Source: Pseudomonadota bacterium (GTDB lineage: Bacteria; Desulfobacterota; Desulfarculia; Desulfarculales; Desulfarculaceae). Taken from it: 64,000 nt of DNA. Where the stretch lies: assembly GCA_018902755.1 (NCBI GenBank), contig JAHIQI010000010.1, positions 39,048 through 103,047 of the forward strand, read 5' to 3'. The notes under the pieces are model-generated. The model saw only the letters and a list, made by a program, of their open reading frames with translations. It did no database searches and was not told where the DNA came from. The position numbers and the translations under genes were made by a program. Below, in pieces: positions 1-9,016 of this stretch (the stretch's first letter is position 1; each line of letters begins with the position of its first letter).

Positions 1-2
1 TC

Positions 3-968
3 ACCCTGGGGCCTTGCAACCTGCGGGTGCTGCCCACCCGAGAGCCGGACTTCGAGGAAGGGCCGGGCGGCGGCTTCCCCTTCGACCGCCTGCAACAGAC
101 CTCCCTGCCCGGCGGCCTGCCGGTCAGGGTGTGGCACGTGAGCCCCAGGGGCGACTGGCTGGTGGCCGAGACCCCCCTGGCCCTGGGCTGGCTGCCCGTT
201 AGCGCGGTGGGGCGGCTGACCCCGGAACAGGCCGGGCGCTGGATAAAGGGCCCCTTCCTGGCGGTGACCAAGGACCAGACCCCGGCGCGCACCCTGGGAG
301 GCGGCTTCGTGTTCAACGCCGCCCTGGGCTGGCTGCTGCCCCTGGAGCCGGGGCAAAGCGGGGCCTGGCGGGTGCGGGCGCCCCTGGGCGCGGTGCTGGG
401 CGAGGCGGTGCTGGGCCCCTGCGCCCTTCCCCTGGAAAACGGCGCGCCCTTCCCCCTGCCCCTGAGCCCGGCCAACCTGGACGCGGTGGCCACGCCCCTC
501 CTGGGACAGCCCTACGACTGGGGAGGCCAGTGGGGGAGGCGCGACTGCTCGGCCCTGACCCGCGACCTGCTGGCCCCCTTCGGCCTGTGGCTGCCCCGCA
601 ACTCCTCGGACCAGGCCAAGGCCGGGGCGGAAAACATCCCCCTGCAGGGTCTGGGCGACGCCGAGAAGCGGGCCATAATCATGGCGCGCGGCCTGCCCTG
701 GTTGAGCCTGCTCCATATGCCCGGCCACGTGATGCTCTATCTGGGTGCGCCCCAGGGTGAGCCCCTGGTGCTCCAGGCCCTGTGGGGCCTCAAGACCCGC
801 ACCCCTCAGGGCGAGGGCCGCCTCCGAGTGGGCCGGGTGGTGGTCACCGGCCTGGAGCCGGGAGCCGAGCTGCCCAATCTGGCCCGGCCCGAGGGCCTGC
901 TGCTGCCCCGCCTCACCACCCTGGTGGTGTTGGCCCCGCCCCAGAGCCGGTGCCCCCAACCCCACTAA
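3..968 (+). CDS. NlpC/P60 family cell-wall hydrolase, 5' end missing
   Basis: The reading frame is open from the first bases, so the true start and N-terminal domain lie upstream of the window. The visible part looks like a YkfC-type layout: SH3-like segments, then a C-terminal NlpC/P60 cysteine peptidase domain. The catalytic Cys is in RRDCSAL (about residue 182 from the window edge) and the catalytic His in GHVMLYLG (about residue 242). Known family members cut D-Glu/diamino-acid bonds in peptidoglycan peptides. Family and catalytic residues are clear; substrate and cell location are inferred because the signal peptide region is not visible. Confidence 0.85.
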   Translation, partial: TLGPCNLRVLPTREPDFEEGPGGGFPFDRLQQTSLPGGLPVRVWHVSPRGDWLVAETPLALGWLPVSAVGRLTPEQAGRWIKGPFLAVTKDQTPARTLGGGFVFNAALGWLLPLEPGQSGAWRVRAPLGAVLGEAVLGPCALPLENGAPFPLPLSPANLDAVATPLLGQPYDWGGQWGRRDCSALTRDLLAPFGLWLPRNSSDQAKAGAENIPLQGLGDAEKRAIIMARGLPWLSLLHMPGHVMLYLGAPQGEPLVLQALWGLKTRTPQGEGRLRVGRVVVTGLEPGAELPNLARPEGLLLPRLTTLVVLAPPQSRCPQPH

Positions 969-1058
969 ATCGATATATTCAATACCTTGGCGACATACGC
1001 ATCATTATTAACGATTTGACCTTACCGCCAACCCGGCTAAAGTTGATTAAGCCCGCTC

Positions 1059-1679
1059 ATGATCAGGTGTTTTGGGCTCGCGGGCGAGCCACAGCCAGGC
1101 CGGGAGAGCGTCATTTCCAGAGCAGCCACTCATAACATCGCGGATAGCCAGGAGATCAGCCGCCTGGTGGGGGCCAAGGCCCAGGAGCTTTTCACCAACG
1201 GCCGCATGCTCTGCGCCCCGGCGGTGCTCACCGCCCTGAACCGGGGGCTGGGGGGGGACCTGGACCAGTCCCTGGTCAACAACCTCACCGCCGGTCTGGT
1301 GGAGGGCCTGGGCGGGGCTGGTTGCCTGTGCGGGGCGGTGTCCGGGGCCTGCCTGGGCCTGGGTATGTTCCTGGGCGCGGGCAAGGACGGCGGCCGCGCC
1401 AGCCGCCGGGTGGCCGCCGCAAGCAAGGAGTTGCACGACGCCTTCAAGGCCCAGCGGGGCTCCACCTGCTGCCGGGTGCTCTCCAAAAAAGTCAAGCACG
1501 ACAAAAAGGCCCACTTCACCCAGTGCGCCGAGCTCAGCGGCCTGGCCGCCGAGTTGGCCTGCCGCTCCCTTTTGGAGCAGCGTCCCGAACTGGCCCAGGC
1601 GGCGGACCTGAACTACCTGCGCCGCGAGGTGGGAAAGAAGTCCGGCTTGGCCCGTTTGGTCACCGCCGTTTCCGCCTAA
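1059..1679 (+). CDS. C_GCAxxG_C_C family protein
   Basis: 206-residue protein with the spaced cysteines of the C_GCAxxG_C_C family: a Cys in MLCAPAV, the GAGCLCGAVSGA block, the CC pair in STCCRVL, and a later TQCAEL. This family is common in anaerobes, often near redox or metal-handling genes, and is thought to bind a metal or cofactor; no reaction is established. The ATG at 1059 has no good ribosome site, and the first 20 or so residues look unlike the family, so translation may begin further in. It stands alone on this strand after the NlpC/P60 gene. Confidence 0.75.
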   Translation: MIRCFGLAGEPQPGRESVISRAATHNIADSQEISRLVGAKAQELFTNGRMLCAPAVLTALNRGLGGDLDQSLVNNLTAGLVEGLGGAGCLCGAVSGACLGLGMFLGAGKDGGRASRRVAAASKELHDAFKAQRGSTCCRVLSKKVKHDKKAHFTQCAELSGLAAELACRSLLEQRPELAQAADLNYLRREVGKKSGLARLVTAVSA

Positions 1680-2090
1680 TCGCCACCCAGCACTACCCTT
1701 TGGTATAAAAATCGCACCTTGCCCTGGTGTGGCCCCTGGTTTGCCGCCTGAGGCCCCTCCTGGGGATGTGGGTATTATTTATGCATTATCTCGAGTGGTT
1801 AAGACAAACAGAAAGCGCCGGGTGGCTAGTCCCGGCGCTTTCTAGGAAAGGAGAAAAGGCTTTTAGAAGCTGGTTGCTCTAATATGGAAGCAATTAGGAT
1901 GCCAACCACCCATCAAAAGCCCTTTTTCCCTGCCTAATCTATTAATTCCAAGCACTTGGCCAAAGACACCGGCGACCGGGTTTTCCCTCCGGCAAACCCC
2001 GCGGGTACAAATTTTTGAACCGCCGGTGAAGCTCGAGAGGGTCATCTTGTCTAACCTGCCTTAATCAGTGCCAAAAACTCAGTTCAAAAA
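1680..2090. other. Gene-poor spacer between two convergent genes
   Basis: About 410 bases without a convincing gene. It holds one strong hairpin (listed separately) and AT-richer stretches. A 60-codon leftward frame at 1863-2045 has no ribosome site and no recognisable similarity. A small RNA is possible but unsupported. Confidence 0.5.
1810..1843. terminator. Strong hairpin, probable terminator
   Basis: Perfect 13-bp stem (AGAAAGCGCCGGG with its complement) around an 8-base loop. There is no T-run on the plus strand; on the minus strand the stem is followed by a T-rich stretch, so it fits a leftward terminator best, or a bidirectional one between the C_GCAxxG_C_C gene and glyA. Confidence 0.5.
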
Positions 2091-3344
2091 TCAACACTGG
2101 CCGGGAGCAATTCCCGGTGCCGGGAAATCCACGCACAGATCGGCCACCAATTCGCGGATATTTGCCAGAGCGCCCTCATCTTCTATGTTGGCCGCGGCCT
2201 GGGCGACGAGCCCGGCGATGAGGTCCATCTCCGCGGTGCCCATGCCCCGGGTGGTCAGGGCAGGGGTGCCCATGCGCACGCCGCTGGGGTCGTTGGCCGA
2301 GCGGGGGTCGAAGGGGATCTTGTTGGCGTTGGCCACGATGCCCGCCCGCTCCAGGGCGGTGGCCATGGCCTTGCCGGTGAGGCCCGAGGCCCCGGCGTCG
2401 ATGAGCACCAGATGGTTGTCCGTGCCGCCGGTGACCAGGGTGAAGCCGCGCTCAAGGAGTCCCTCGGCCAAGGCCTTGCTGTTGACCACCACCTGGCGGC
2501 AGTAGTCGGCGTAGGCCGGGGTGGCCGCTTCCTTCAAGGCCACGGCGATGGCCGCGGTGGTCTGGTTGTGGGGGCCTCCCTGCAAACCGGGGAACACCGC
2601 CTTGTCGATGGCCTTGGCCAACTCCTGGCGGCAGAGCACCATGCCTCCCCGAGGGCCGCGCAACAGCTTGTGGGTGGTGGTGGTCACCACGTCGGCGTGG
2701 GGGAAGGGCGAGGGGTGTTGGCCGGTGACGCACAGCCCGGAGATGTGGCTCACGTCGGCCACCAGGCGGGCCCCCGCCTCGTCGGCGATCTCGGCGAAGG
2801 CCGCGAAGTCCACCACCCGGGGATAGGAGGAAGCGCCGCAGAAGATCATCTGAGGCTTGAATTCCTGGGCCAGTCGGCGGGCCTGGGCGTAGTCGATGCG
2901 CCCGTCTTCCCGGCTGAGGCCGTAGGAGGCCACGTCATAGAAGGTGCCCGAAAAGCTGGCCTTGGCCCCGTGGGTCAGGTGGCCGCCCGCCGCCAGGTCC
3001 ATGCCCAGCACCCGGCCCCCCTTGCCCAGCAGGCCCAAATACACCGCCATGTTGGCCGGGCTGCCCGAATAGGGCTGCACGTTGGCGTGCTCGGCCCCGA
3101 ATAGCGCCTTGGCCCGGGAGATGGCCAACATCTCCACCTCGTCGATGTTTTCCTGTCCCTGGTAGTAACGCTTGGCCGGGTAGCCTTCGGAGTATTTATT
3201 GCAAAGAATGCTGCCGGTGGCGGCCAGCACGGCGGGGGAAGCGTAGTTTTCCGAGGGGATCATGCGCAGAACCGACGCCTGGCGCATAGCCTCCTTGTCG
3301 ATCAGGGCGGCTATTTCGGGGTCGGTGGAGTGAAGAGGGTCCAT
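2091..3344 (-). CDS. glyA: Serine hydroxymethyltransferase
   Basis: 417 residues, the usual GlyA length. It converts serine and tetrahydrofolate to glycine and 5,10-methylene-tetrahydrofolate in the cytoplasm, using pyridoxal phosphate. Seen directly: an N-terminal MIPSENYASPAV block, YPAKRYYQGQENID, the PLP-lysine motif TTTTHKLLRGPRGG with Lys at about residue 226, and VFPGLQGGPHN. The ATG at 3344 gives the expected N-terminus. It is a single leftward gene with a divergent neighbour at 3499. Identity is not in doubt. Confidence 0.97.
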   Translation of the reverse strand: MDPLHSTDPEIAALIDKEAMRQASVLRMIPSENYASPAVLAATGSILCNKYSEGYPAKRYYQGQENIDEVEMLAISRAKALFGAEHANVQPYSGSPANMAVYLGLLGKGGRVLGMDLAAGGHLTHGAKASFSGTFYDVASYGLSREDGRIDYAQARRLAQEFKPQMIFCGASSYPRVVDFAAFAEIADEAGARLVADVSHISGLCVTGQHPSPFPHADVVTTTTHKLLRGPRGGMVLCRQELAKAIDKAVFPGLQGGPHNQTTAAIAVALKEAATPAYADYCRQVVVNSKALAEGLLERGFTLVTGGTDNHLVLIDAGASGLTGKAMATALERAGIVANANKIPFDPRSANDPSGVRMGTPALTTRGMGTAEMDLIAGLVAQAAANIEDEGALANIRELVADLCVDFPAPGIAPGQC

Positions 3345-3498
3345 GGTATTGAGTTCCTTGAAGGTTGCCGTAATAAGGGTCTAAACATGGCACAGGCAAA
3401 ATGCCTTGTCAACGCCGCGGGGCCTCCCTTGGCGGCCCCGCCGCTTTAGGGTAGAAAGGTAGTAGAGTTAACCAAGCCTGACCCGCGGAGACAAGCCT

Positions 3499-4395
3499 TT
3501 GCGCCTCGAAGGATACAAGCATCTGGAGCTAGCGGACAAGGAAGTATTCACCCGCCACCTCAAGGCGGGCCCTCCGGCCATAAGCGAGCTTACTTTCTCC
3601 AATTTGTTCATGTGGCGCCACCACTACCAGCCCCACTGGCGCGAGGACGGGGACTGCCTGTTGGTGGCGGCCTGTCTGGAGGGCGACGAGCCCTTCGGCC
3701 TGCCCCCCGCCGGGTCCGGCGACCGGGTGCGGGCGGCCGAGACCCTGTGCAGGGACATGGCCAAGGCGGGCTATCTGCACGACCTGCAAAGAGTGGGCGA
3801 GGACCTGGCCCTGGAGTTGGAGGCCACCGGTCGCTTCAGCATCGCCCTGGATCGGGGCAACAGCGACTACGTGTATCTGGCCTCGGAGCTGGCCGAACTG
3901 CCGGGGAGGCGTTTCCACCGCAAAAAGAACCACTTCAACAAGTTCGTCAAGAACTTTTCCTTTGAGTATCGGCCCCTGGGGGCCGAGATGATCCGCCTGG
4001 TTCTGGACATGCAGGAAAACTGGTGCCAGTTGCGCGACTGCGACCAGGACCCCGGTCTGGCCAGCGAGGACCGGGCCATATGGGAGGCCCTTACCAATTA
4101 CGAGCACCTGGATTACTCCGGCGGGGTGATCCTCATCAACGGCCGGGTGGAGGCCTTCAGCCTTGGCGAGCCCCTGTCGCCGGACACGGCGGTGATCCAC
4201 ATCGAAAAGGGCAACCCGGACTTCGACGGCATCTACGCGGCCATCAACAAGCTGTTCGTGGAGGGAGCCTGGTCGGGGATGACCTACATCAACCGGGAGC
4301 AGGACCTGGGGCTCAGCGGCCTGCGCAAGGCCAAGGAGTCTTACCTGCCCCACCACCTGGTGAATAAGTACGTGGTTACGCCGAACTTTTTATAG
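3499..4395 (+). CDS. DUF2156 (GNAT-fold, LPG-synthase C-terminal-like) protein
   Basis: 298-residue soluble protein resembling the DUF2156 family, related to the catalytic domain of phosphatidylglycerol lysyltransferases (a double acyltransferase-like fold). Seen: LTFSNLFMWRHHY near the N-terminus, FHRKKNHFNKFVK in the middle and YINREQDLGLSGLRKAKESYLP at the C-terminus, all typical of the family. There are no membrane segments, unlike MprF, so a cytosolic aminoacyl- or acyl-transfer role is only inferred. The start is TTG at 3499. It opens the long rightward gene run leading to pyrE. Confidence 0.8.
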   Translation: MRLEGYKHLELADKEVFTRHLKAGPPAISELTFSNLFMWRHHYQPHWREDGDCLLVAACLEGDEPFGLPPAGSGDRVRAAETLCRDMAKAGYLHDLQRVGEDLALELEATGRFSIALDRGNSDYVYLASELAELPGRRFHRKKNHFNKFVKNFSFEYRPLGAEMIRLVLDMQENWCQLRDCDQDPGLASEDRAIWEALTNYEHLDYSGGVILINGRVEAFSLGEPLSPDTAVIHIEKGNPDFDGIYAAINKLFVEGAWSGMTYINREQDLGLSGLRKAKESYLPHHLVNKYVVTPNFL

Positions 4396-4494
4396 GCTCG
4401 CCAGGGCTGGGCGCGCTTGCGCCCCAAGGGGGTTTGCGCTAGCCTGTTAATGATTTGGGCCCCACGGCCCCTTGGCAACAAAGGAGCAGGCGGT

Positions 4495-5265
4495 TTGCTG
4501 GAACTTAAGCCTTATCAACAAAGACTGGCCCGGCTTCTGGCCGGTTGCGGGGCCCTGTTTTTCGCCCCGGACCTGCGCCTCAAGGATGGCCGTCCCACCC
4601 CCTATTTCGTGAACCTGGGCAAGCTCAACACCGGCCGCCTGGCCTTGGAGATGGGCCGCTGCTTCGCGGGCTGGATCGCCGAGCAGGGCCTGGCCGGGGA
4701 AAACCCGGTGATCCTGGGCCCCTCCTACAAGGGCAGCGCCCTGGCCCTGGCCGCGGCCATGTGCCTGTGGGAGGACGACGTGGCCGACCTGGCCTTTGAC
4801 TACGACCGCAAGGAGGCCAAGACCCATGGCGAGGCCAGCGGGGCCAAGGCCATGTTCGTCACGGGTGCCCTCACCCCCGGGGCCAAGGTGCTGATCATCG
4901 ACGACGTGGGCACCTCCATGGCCACCAAGCGCGACCTGCTGGAAAAGCTCGAGGCCGAGGGCGAGCGCCTGGGCCGGCCCTTCGAGGTGCTGGGGGTGCT
5001 GTTGGGCGTGGACCGCCAGCAGACCCAGGCGGTGTACGACGGCGATGGCAAGCTCATCGAGGGGGTGCGCGGGCCCGACGCCCTGGCCTCCTTTGTCGAG
5101 GACACCGGGGTCAAGGTTTGGGCCCTGTTGGGCATCCGGGAGATGGTGCAATACCTGGCCGAGGTGGGCGAGCCGGTCAAGGTGGCCGGGACCATGCGCC
5201 CCCTGGAGGAGGCCGACGTGCGGCGGGTGGAAGAATACCTGGCTGTTTACGGGCGGGAGAGTTAG
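4495..5265 (+). CDS. pyrE: Orotate phosphoribosyltransferase
   Basis: Joins orotate to PRPP to make orotidine 5'-phosphate in pyrimidine synthesis. The PRPP-binding motif VLIIDDVGTSMATKRD is clear, with YFVNLGKLNTGR and a flexible-loop region (FDYDRKEAKTHGE) before it. I chose TTG at 4495 because AAGGAG lies 8 bases upstream and the protein then starts MLELKPYQQ; the frame is open back to 4417 but those residues do not resemble PyrE. 256 residues, slightly longer than many homologues. pyrK, pyrD and pyrF are elsewhere in the window. Confidence 0.93.
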   Translation: MLELKPYQQRLARLLAGCGALFFAPDLRLKDGRPTPYFVNLGKLNTGRLALEMGRCFAGWIAEQGLAGENPVILGPSYKGSALALAAAMCLWEDDVADLAFDYDRKEAKTHGEASGAKAMFVTGALTPGAKVLIIDDVGTSMATKRDLLEKLEAEGERLGRPFEVLGVLLGVDRQQTQAVYDGDGKLIEGVRGPDALASFVEDTGVKVWALLGIREMVQYLAEVGEPVKVAGTMRPLEEADVRRVEEYLAVYGRES

Positions 5266-5268
5266 GCG

Positions 5269-5613
5269 GTGCGCCGCGCCCTGGTGTCCCCCCTGCTTTC
5301 GGGCCTGGTGATTCCGGGCCTGGGGCAGATCGTGAACCGTCAGGTGGGCAAGGGGGCCATGATGGTGGCCGCGGCCAGCCTGCTGTTCATGCTCACCCTG
5401 GGCTTCGCCTTTCACGAGATAAGCCAGGCGGTGCTGGCCCTGGACGGTTACGCCGGGCCGGACAAGCTGGCCGCCCTGCGGGGCCAGCTTCTCAAGCAGG
5501 GCGTGACCTGGCTGATAATCTTGGGCGGGCTTACCGCCGCCTTGTGGATATACGCCGTCATCGACGCTTGGCGGGGGGGCCGGGAGCGTGACGCCGAGTT
5601 GGCCGGCCAATAA
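5269..5613 (+). CDS. Small integral membrane protein (PGLGQ type)
   Basis: 114 residues starting with GTG three bases after the pyrE stop. Two hydrophobic segments, about residues 28-48 and 78-98, flank a polar loop. The N-terminal LSGLVIPGLGQIVNRQ resembles the PGxGQ motif of small TM2/DUF5683-like membrane proteins, which usually form a helical hairpin. Function unknown. Tight spacing implies co-transcription with pyrE and the next genes. Confidence 0.75.
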   Translation: MRRALVSPLLSGLVIPGLGQIVNRQVGKGAMMVAAASLLFMLTLGFAFHEISQAVLALDGYAGPDKLAALRGQLLKQGVTWLIILGGLTAALWIYAVIDAWRGGRERDAELAGQ

Positions 5614-5625
5614 GGATTTAGCAGC

Positions 5626-5958
5626 ATGCGTTCCATAGTAATAGACGAACTCAGGCCGCCGGACATGGAAAAGCTCATCGGCCACCTGGAGGCCACCCTG
5701 GGCTCCTCCGGCCTGCCCGATGTCTTTTGGCTGCAAGTGCCCGAGGATCTGTTGACCCCCGCCCAGAGGGAGCACCCCGACTGCGGGCCCCACCGGGTGG
5801 CGGTGGTTTTGGAGTTGGACAGCCTGAAGCTGGAGCTGCTGGTGCGGGCCTCCCAGAGCCTGCGCTGCTCCTGCACCGGCTACGCCGACGACAGCCAGCG
5901 GGAATGGCTCATAGCCTACGTTGACCAACTGATCGAGCAGCTCGAGCTGCAAACCTAG
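5626..5958 (+). CDS. Conserved-looking hypothetical protein
   Basis: 110-residue acidic soluble protein with no family I recognise. It has no signal peptide or membrane segment. It contains an EHPDCGPHRVAVVLELD stretch suggestive of a beta-strand core and a CSCTGYADDSQREW segment with two close cysteines, then a helical C-terminus rich in Leu and Gln. It lies 12 bases after the previous gene and 11 before the next, so it is certainly part of the operon. Coding quality is good, with codon use like its neighbours. Confidence 0.7.
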   Translation: MRSIVIDELRPPDMEKLIGHLEATLGSSGLPDVFWLQVPEDLLTPAQREHPDCGPHRVAVVLELDSLKLELLVRASQSLRCSCTGYADDSQREWLIAYVDQLIEQLELQT

Positions 5959-5969
5959 GAGTTGAAGAG

Positions 5970-6197
5970 ATGATGACGGGTGCGGGAAGAGGCGGCGGCC
6001 GGGGAAGCTTCCAGGACCTGGAAGCCACCAGCTTGTTCTGCCCCCGTTGCCGCAAGGCCCAGCCGGTGCGGCGCCGTTTGCTTTTGGTGCTGCCCACCGG
6101 AGAAAAATATTCCTACCTCTGCGCCGTGTGCGGCGAGGAGGTGGGCAGCAAGACCGAGACCGGACCGATCAACGGGGTGATAAGCACCCTGGATTAG
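5970..6197 (+). CDS. Small zinc-ribbon protein
   Basis: 75 residues with two CxxC knuckles, CPRC (about residues 24-27) and CAVC (about 51-54), 23 residues apart. This is a typical zinc-ribbon arrangement. No catalytic domain is present. The N-terminus is Gly- and Arg-rich. It ends directly before the GTG of the epimerase gene (no gap), so the two are translationally adjacent. Possible roles include RNA or protein binding; none is shown by sequence. Confidence 0.75.
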   Translation: MMTGAGRGGGRGSFQDLEATSLFCPRCRKAQPVRRRLLLVLPTGEKYSYLCAVCGEEVGSKTETGPINGVISTLD

Positions 6198-7193
6198 GTG
6201 TGTCAGTTGAATCAGCTCAAACCTCAGCCCATCCGGGCGCTCATCACCGGCGGGGCCGGCTTTATCGGCGGCCACCTGGCCGGGCACCTATTGTCTTTGG
6301 GTCAACAAGTGGACGTCATCGACGACCTGTCCACCGGCAGCATAGAGAACATCGAGGCCTATAAGAACAACCCCGGCTTCACCTACACCATCGCCGACAT
6401 GCGCGACCAACCCTTGTTGGCGGAGATGGTGGACCGCGCCCAGGTGATCTACCACCTGGCCGCCGCGGTGGGGGTGCGCCTGATCGTGGAGAGCCCGGTC
6501 AAGACCATCGAGACCAACGTGGGCTGCACCGAGACCGTCCTCAAGCTGGCCAACAAGAAGAGCAAGAAGGTGGTAATCGCCTCCACCAGCGAGGTCTACG
6601 GCAAAAACGAGGTGGTGCCTTTCCGCGAAGATCACGACCTGGTGCTGGGGCCCACCACCAAGGCCCGCTGGTCTTACGCCTGCTCCAAGGCCATCGACGA
6701 ATTCCTGGCCCTGGCCTATTGGCGGGCCCGGGGCCTGCCGGTGGTGGTGGTGCGCCTGTTCAACACCGTGGGCCCCGGCCAGACCGGGCGCTACGGCATG
6801 GTGCTGCCCAGCTTCGTGCGCCAGGCCTTGAGCGGCAAGCCCATCACCGTGTACGGCGACGGCACCCAGAGCCGCTGCTTCTCGGCGGTTCAGGAGGTGG
6901 TGCGCTGCCTGTCCTCCCTGGCCGCCACCCCGGCGGCGGTGGGCCAGGTGGTCAACGTGGGCTCCACCCAGGAGATAAGCATCCTGGAGCTGGCCAAGCT
7001 GGTCAAAAAGCTCACCGCCAGCGACTCGCCAATCAAGACGATCCCCTACGAGGAGGCCTATGAAGAGGGCTTCGAGGACATGCCCCGGCGCCTGCCCGAT
7101 GTCGGCAAGCTGCGGGGGTTGGTGGGCTTCGTGCCGGAGATGGGCATCGATGAGGTGGTGCAGTCGGTGATACGCTACTACCGGGAGCGTTGA
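6198..7193 (+). CDS. NAD-dependent sugar epimerase/dehydratase (extended SDR)
   Basis: 331-residue extended short-chain dehydrogenase. Seen: Rossmann GGAGFIGGHLAG near residue 18, a STSEVYG block with the catalytic Ser/Thr, YACSK carrying the YxxxK catalytic pair, and RLFNTVGPGQTGRYGMVLP typical of UDP-glucuronate decarboxylase or GDP-mannose dehydratase relatives. It acts on a nucleotide sugar in the cytoplasm; the exact sugar cannot be read from sequence. The next gene encodes a polyprenyl-phosphate sugar transferase fusion, so a role in surface glycan or O-antigen precursors is likely. Confidence 0.85.
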   Translation: MCQLNQLKPQPIRALITGGAGFIGGHLAGHLLSLGQQVDVIDDLSTGSIENIEAYKNNPGFTYTIADMRDQPLLAEMVDRAQVIYHLAAAVGVRLIVESPVKTIETNVGCTETVLKLANKKSKKVVIASTSEVYGKNEVVPFREDHDLVLGPTTKARWSYACSKAIDEFLALAYWRARGLPVVVVRLFNTVGPGQTGRYGMVLPSFVRQALSGKPITVYGDGTQSRCFSAVQEVVRCLSSLAATPAAVGQVVNVGSTQEISILELAKLVKKLTASDSPIKTIPYEEAYEEGFEDMPRRLPDVGKLRGLVGFVPEMGIDEVVQSVIRYYRER

Positions 7194-7227
7194 GCTTGCC
7201 CGCTACGCGCCCAGGCGAGCCTTTTGC

Positions 7228-8994
7228 ATGAAACTAATCTACGCCTTTGCCCTGGCCCTGGCCGCGGCCGCCCTCTTGACCCCGGTGGTCATAGGCCTGG
7301 CCCGCCGCCTGGGATGGGTGGTGGCTCCCCGCCAGGACCGCTGGCACCGCCAGCCCACGGCCATCTACGGCGGCGCGGCCATCTACCTTGCCTTCGTGGT
7401 CAGCTGGCTCATGCTGGGCGACCGGGACAGCCAGAGCCTGGTGCTGGTGGGCTGCGCCAGCGGCATGTTCTTGATCGGGCTCATCGACGACATCTTCGAG
7501 ATGAAACCCCAGGTGAAGTTTTTGGCCCAGCTCCTGGTGGCCAGCGTGGCCGTGGCCCTGGGCCTGTGCTTTGACCTGCTGCCCTGGATGTGGCTCAACG
7601 TGCCCTTCACCCTGCTGTGGCTGGTGGGGGTCACCAACGCGGTGAACATCCTGGACAACATGGACGGCCTCAGCTCGGGGGTGGCCCTGTCCGCCGGGGC
7701 CATTCTGGCCATGGTGGCGGCCATGCACGGCGCGCCGGAGGTGGGGCTTCTGCCCGCCGCCCTGGCCGGGGCCGCCGGGGGCTTCCTCATCTACAACTTC
7801 AACCCGGCCAAAATTTTCATGGGCGATTGCGGCAGCCTTTTCTTGGGCTTCAGCCTGGCCGGGTGCACCGTATTGGGGGCGGGCGGCGCCAGCAACCTGG
7901 TGCTCTCGCTTCTCATCCCGGTGGGGGTGCTGGTGGTGCCCCTGTTCGACACCGCCCTGGTGAGCTTCCAACGCACCAGCCACGGCCGCTCCATCGCCCA
8001 GGGGGGCCGCGACCACTCCAGCCACCGCCTGGTGTTCCTGGGGCTCAGCGAACGCAAGGCGGTGTTGATCCTCATCGCGGTGAGCCTGGCCAGCGGCCTG
8101 CTGGCCCTGTTCCTGCACTACCTCAGCACCCTGGTGGCGGTGGTGGTCATCGCGGTGGCGGTGGTGGTCTTCCTGTTCTTCGGGGTGTTCCTGGGTGGGG
8201 TGAAGGTCTACGACTCCCAGGAGCGCCGCCGATTGAAGAGCCCGCTCTTGGACCGTGTGGTGCTGCACAAGAAACAGCTGGTGCAGATTCTCACCGACCT
8301 GCTGCTGCTCTCCGCCGCCTACACCGCCGCCTGGCTCCTGCGCTTCGAGGGCCACCTGGGCCCGGAGCAGATGCACCTGCTCACCAAGTCCCTGCCCTGG
8401 GTGCTCTCGGCCAAGATCGTGTGCCTGTGGCTGCTCGGGGTGTACCGGGGCGAGTGGCGCTACGTGTCGGTGCACGCCATGATCCAGCTGGCCAAGGCGG
8501 TGCTCTTGGCCTCGCTGCTGATGGTGCTGGGGGTCCTGCTCTTGCGGCACGGCCAGGGCTACAGCCTGTCGGCGGTGATCATCGACTTTTTCCTGAGCTT
8601 CCTTTTCCTGGCGGGCAGCCGTTTTTTGGTGCGGGTGTTCACCGAAAGCATGGTGCAAAAAAAGGGGGACCCGGTGCTGATCATGGGCGCGGGCGACGGC
8701 GGAGAGCTGCTCCTCAGGGAGCTGCGCAACAACCCGGCCCTGCCCTACTCCCCGGTGGGCTTCGTGGACGACGACCCGGCCAAGCTCGGCCTACTCATCC
8801 ACGGCATACCGGTGTTGGGCACCCGCCACGACATAGCCGGATTGGCCCGCAAACACGGGGTGATCAGGGTGTTCATCTCCATCCTCAGCCCGGTGGAGGG
8901 CGGCCTGGAAGAGGTCTTCGCCATCTGCCGCCAGGCGGGCCTGGAGTGCGTGCGCATCCAGCCCATCGTGGAGCGAGAACTTGCCCAGCCCTGA
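7228..8994 (+). CDS. Fusion: WecA/MraY-type glycan transferase plus PglF/CapD N-terminal domain
   Basis: 588 residues. Residues 1 to about 330 form a multi-pass polyprenyl-phosphate GlcNAc-1-P transferase-like domain: GLIDDIFEMKPQ, the NILDNMDGLSSG acidic motif, GDCGSLFLGF and the GRDHSSHRL His motif are present. Residues about 345-588 contain further membrane helices and then a Rossmann domain (VLIMGAGDGGELLLREL, VGFVDDDPAKLG) like the CoA_binding_3 region of PglF/CapD sugar dehydratases, but without the C-terminal catalytic SDR domain. The upstream epimerase could supply that missing activity. It probably starts lipid-linked glycan assembly at the inner membrane. Confidence 0.85.
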   Translation: MKLIYAFALALAAAALLTPVVIGLARRLGWVVAPRQDRWHRQPTAIYGGAAIYLAFVVSWLMLGDRDSQSLVLVGCASGMFLIGLIDDIFEMKPQVKFLAQLLVASVAVALGLCFDLLPWMWLNVPFTLLWLVGVTNAVNILDNMDGLSSGVALSAGAILAMVAAMHGAPEVGLLPAALAGAAGGFLIYNFNPAKIFMGDCGSLFLGFSLAGCTVLGAGGASNLVLSLLIPVGVLVVPLFDTALVSFQRTSHGRSIAQGGRDHSSHRLVFLGLSERKAVLILIAVSLASGLLALFLHYLSTLVAVVVIAVAVVVFLFFGVFLGGVKVYDSQERRRLKSPLLDRVVLHKKQLVQILTDLLLLSAAYTAAWLLRFEGHLGPEQMHLLTKSLPWVLSAKIVCLWLLGVYRGEWRYVSVHAMIQLAKAVLLASLLMVLGVLLLRHGQGYSLSAVIIDFFLSFLFLAGSRFLVRVFTESMVQKKGDPVLIMGAGDGGELLLRELRNNPALPYSPVGFVDDDPAKLGLLIHGIPVLGTRHDIAGLARKHGVIRVFISILSPVEGGLEEVFAICRQAGLECVRIQPIVERELAQP

Positions 8995-9016
8995 CAAACC
9001 GTCATATGCTGATCCC

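Noticed and set aside
1780..1845. tRNA-like look of the stretch before the 1810 hairpin
   Set aside because: GAGTGGTTAAGAC resembles a D-arm, but no acceptor stem, anticodon arm or T-arm can be folded.
1863..2045. 60-codon leftward frame in the first spacer
   Set aside because: No ribosome site, no recognisable motif, in a gene-poor stretch.
4447..5952. Long leftward frame opposite pyrE and the small genes after it
   Set aside because: Antisense shadow with low-complexity composition; the plus-strand genes have recognisable motifs and ribosome sites.
7234..8658. Long leftward His/Gln-rich frame opposite the glycan transferase fusion
   Set aside because: Antisense of a membrane-protein gene, with no domain and no ribosome site.
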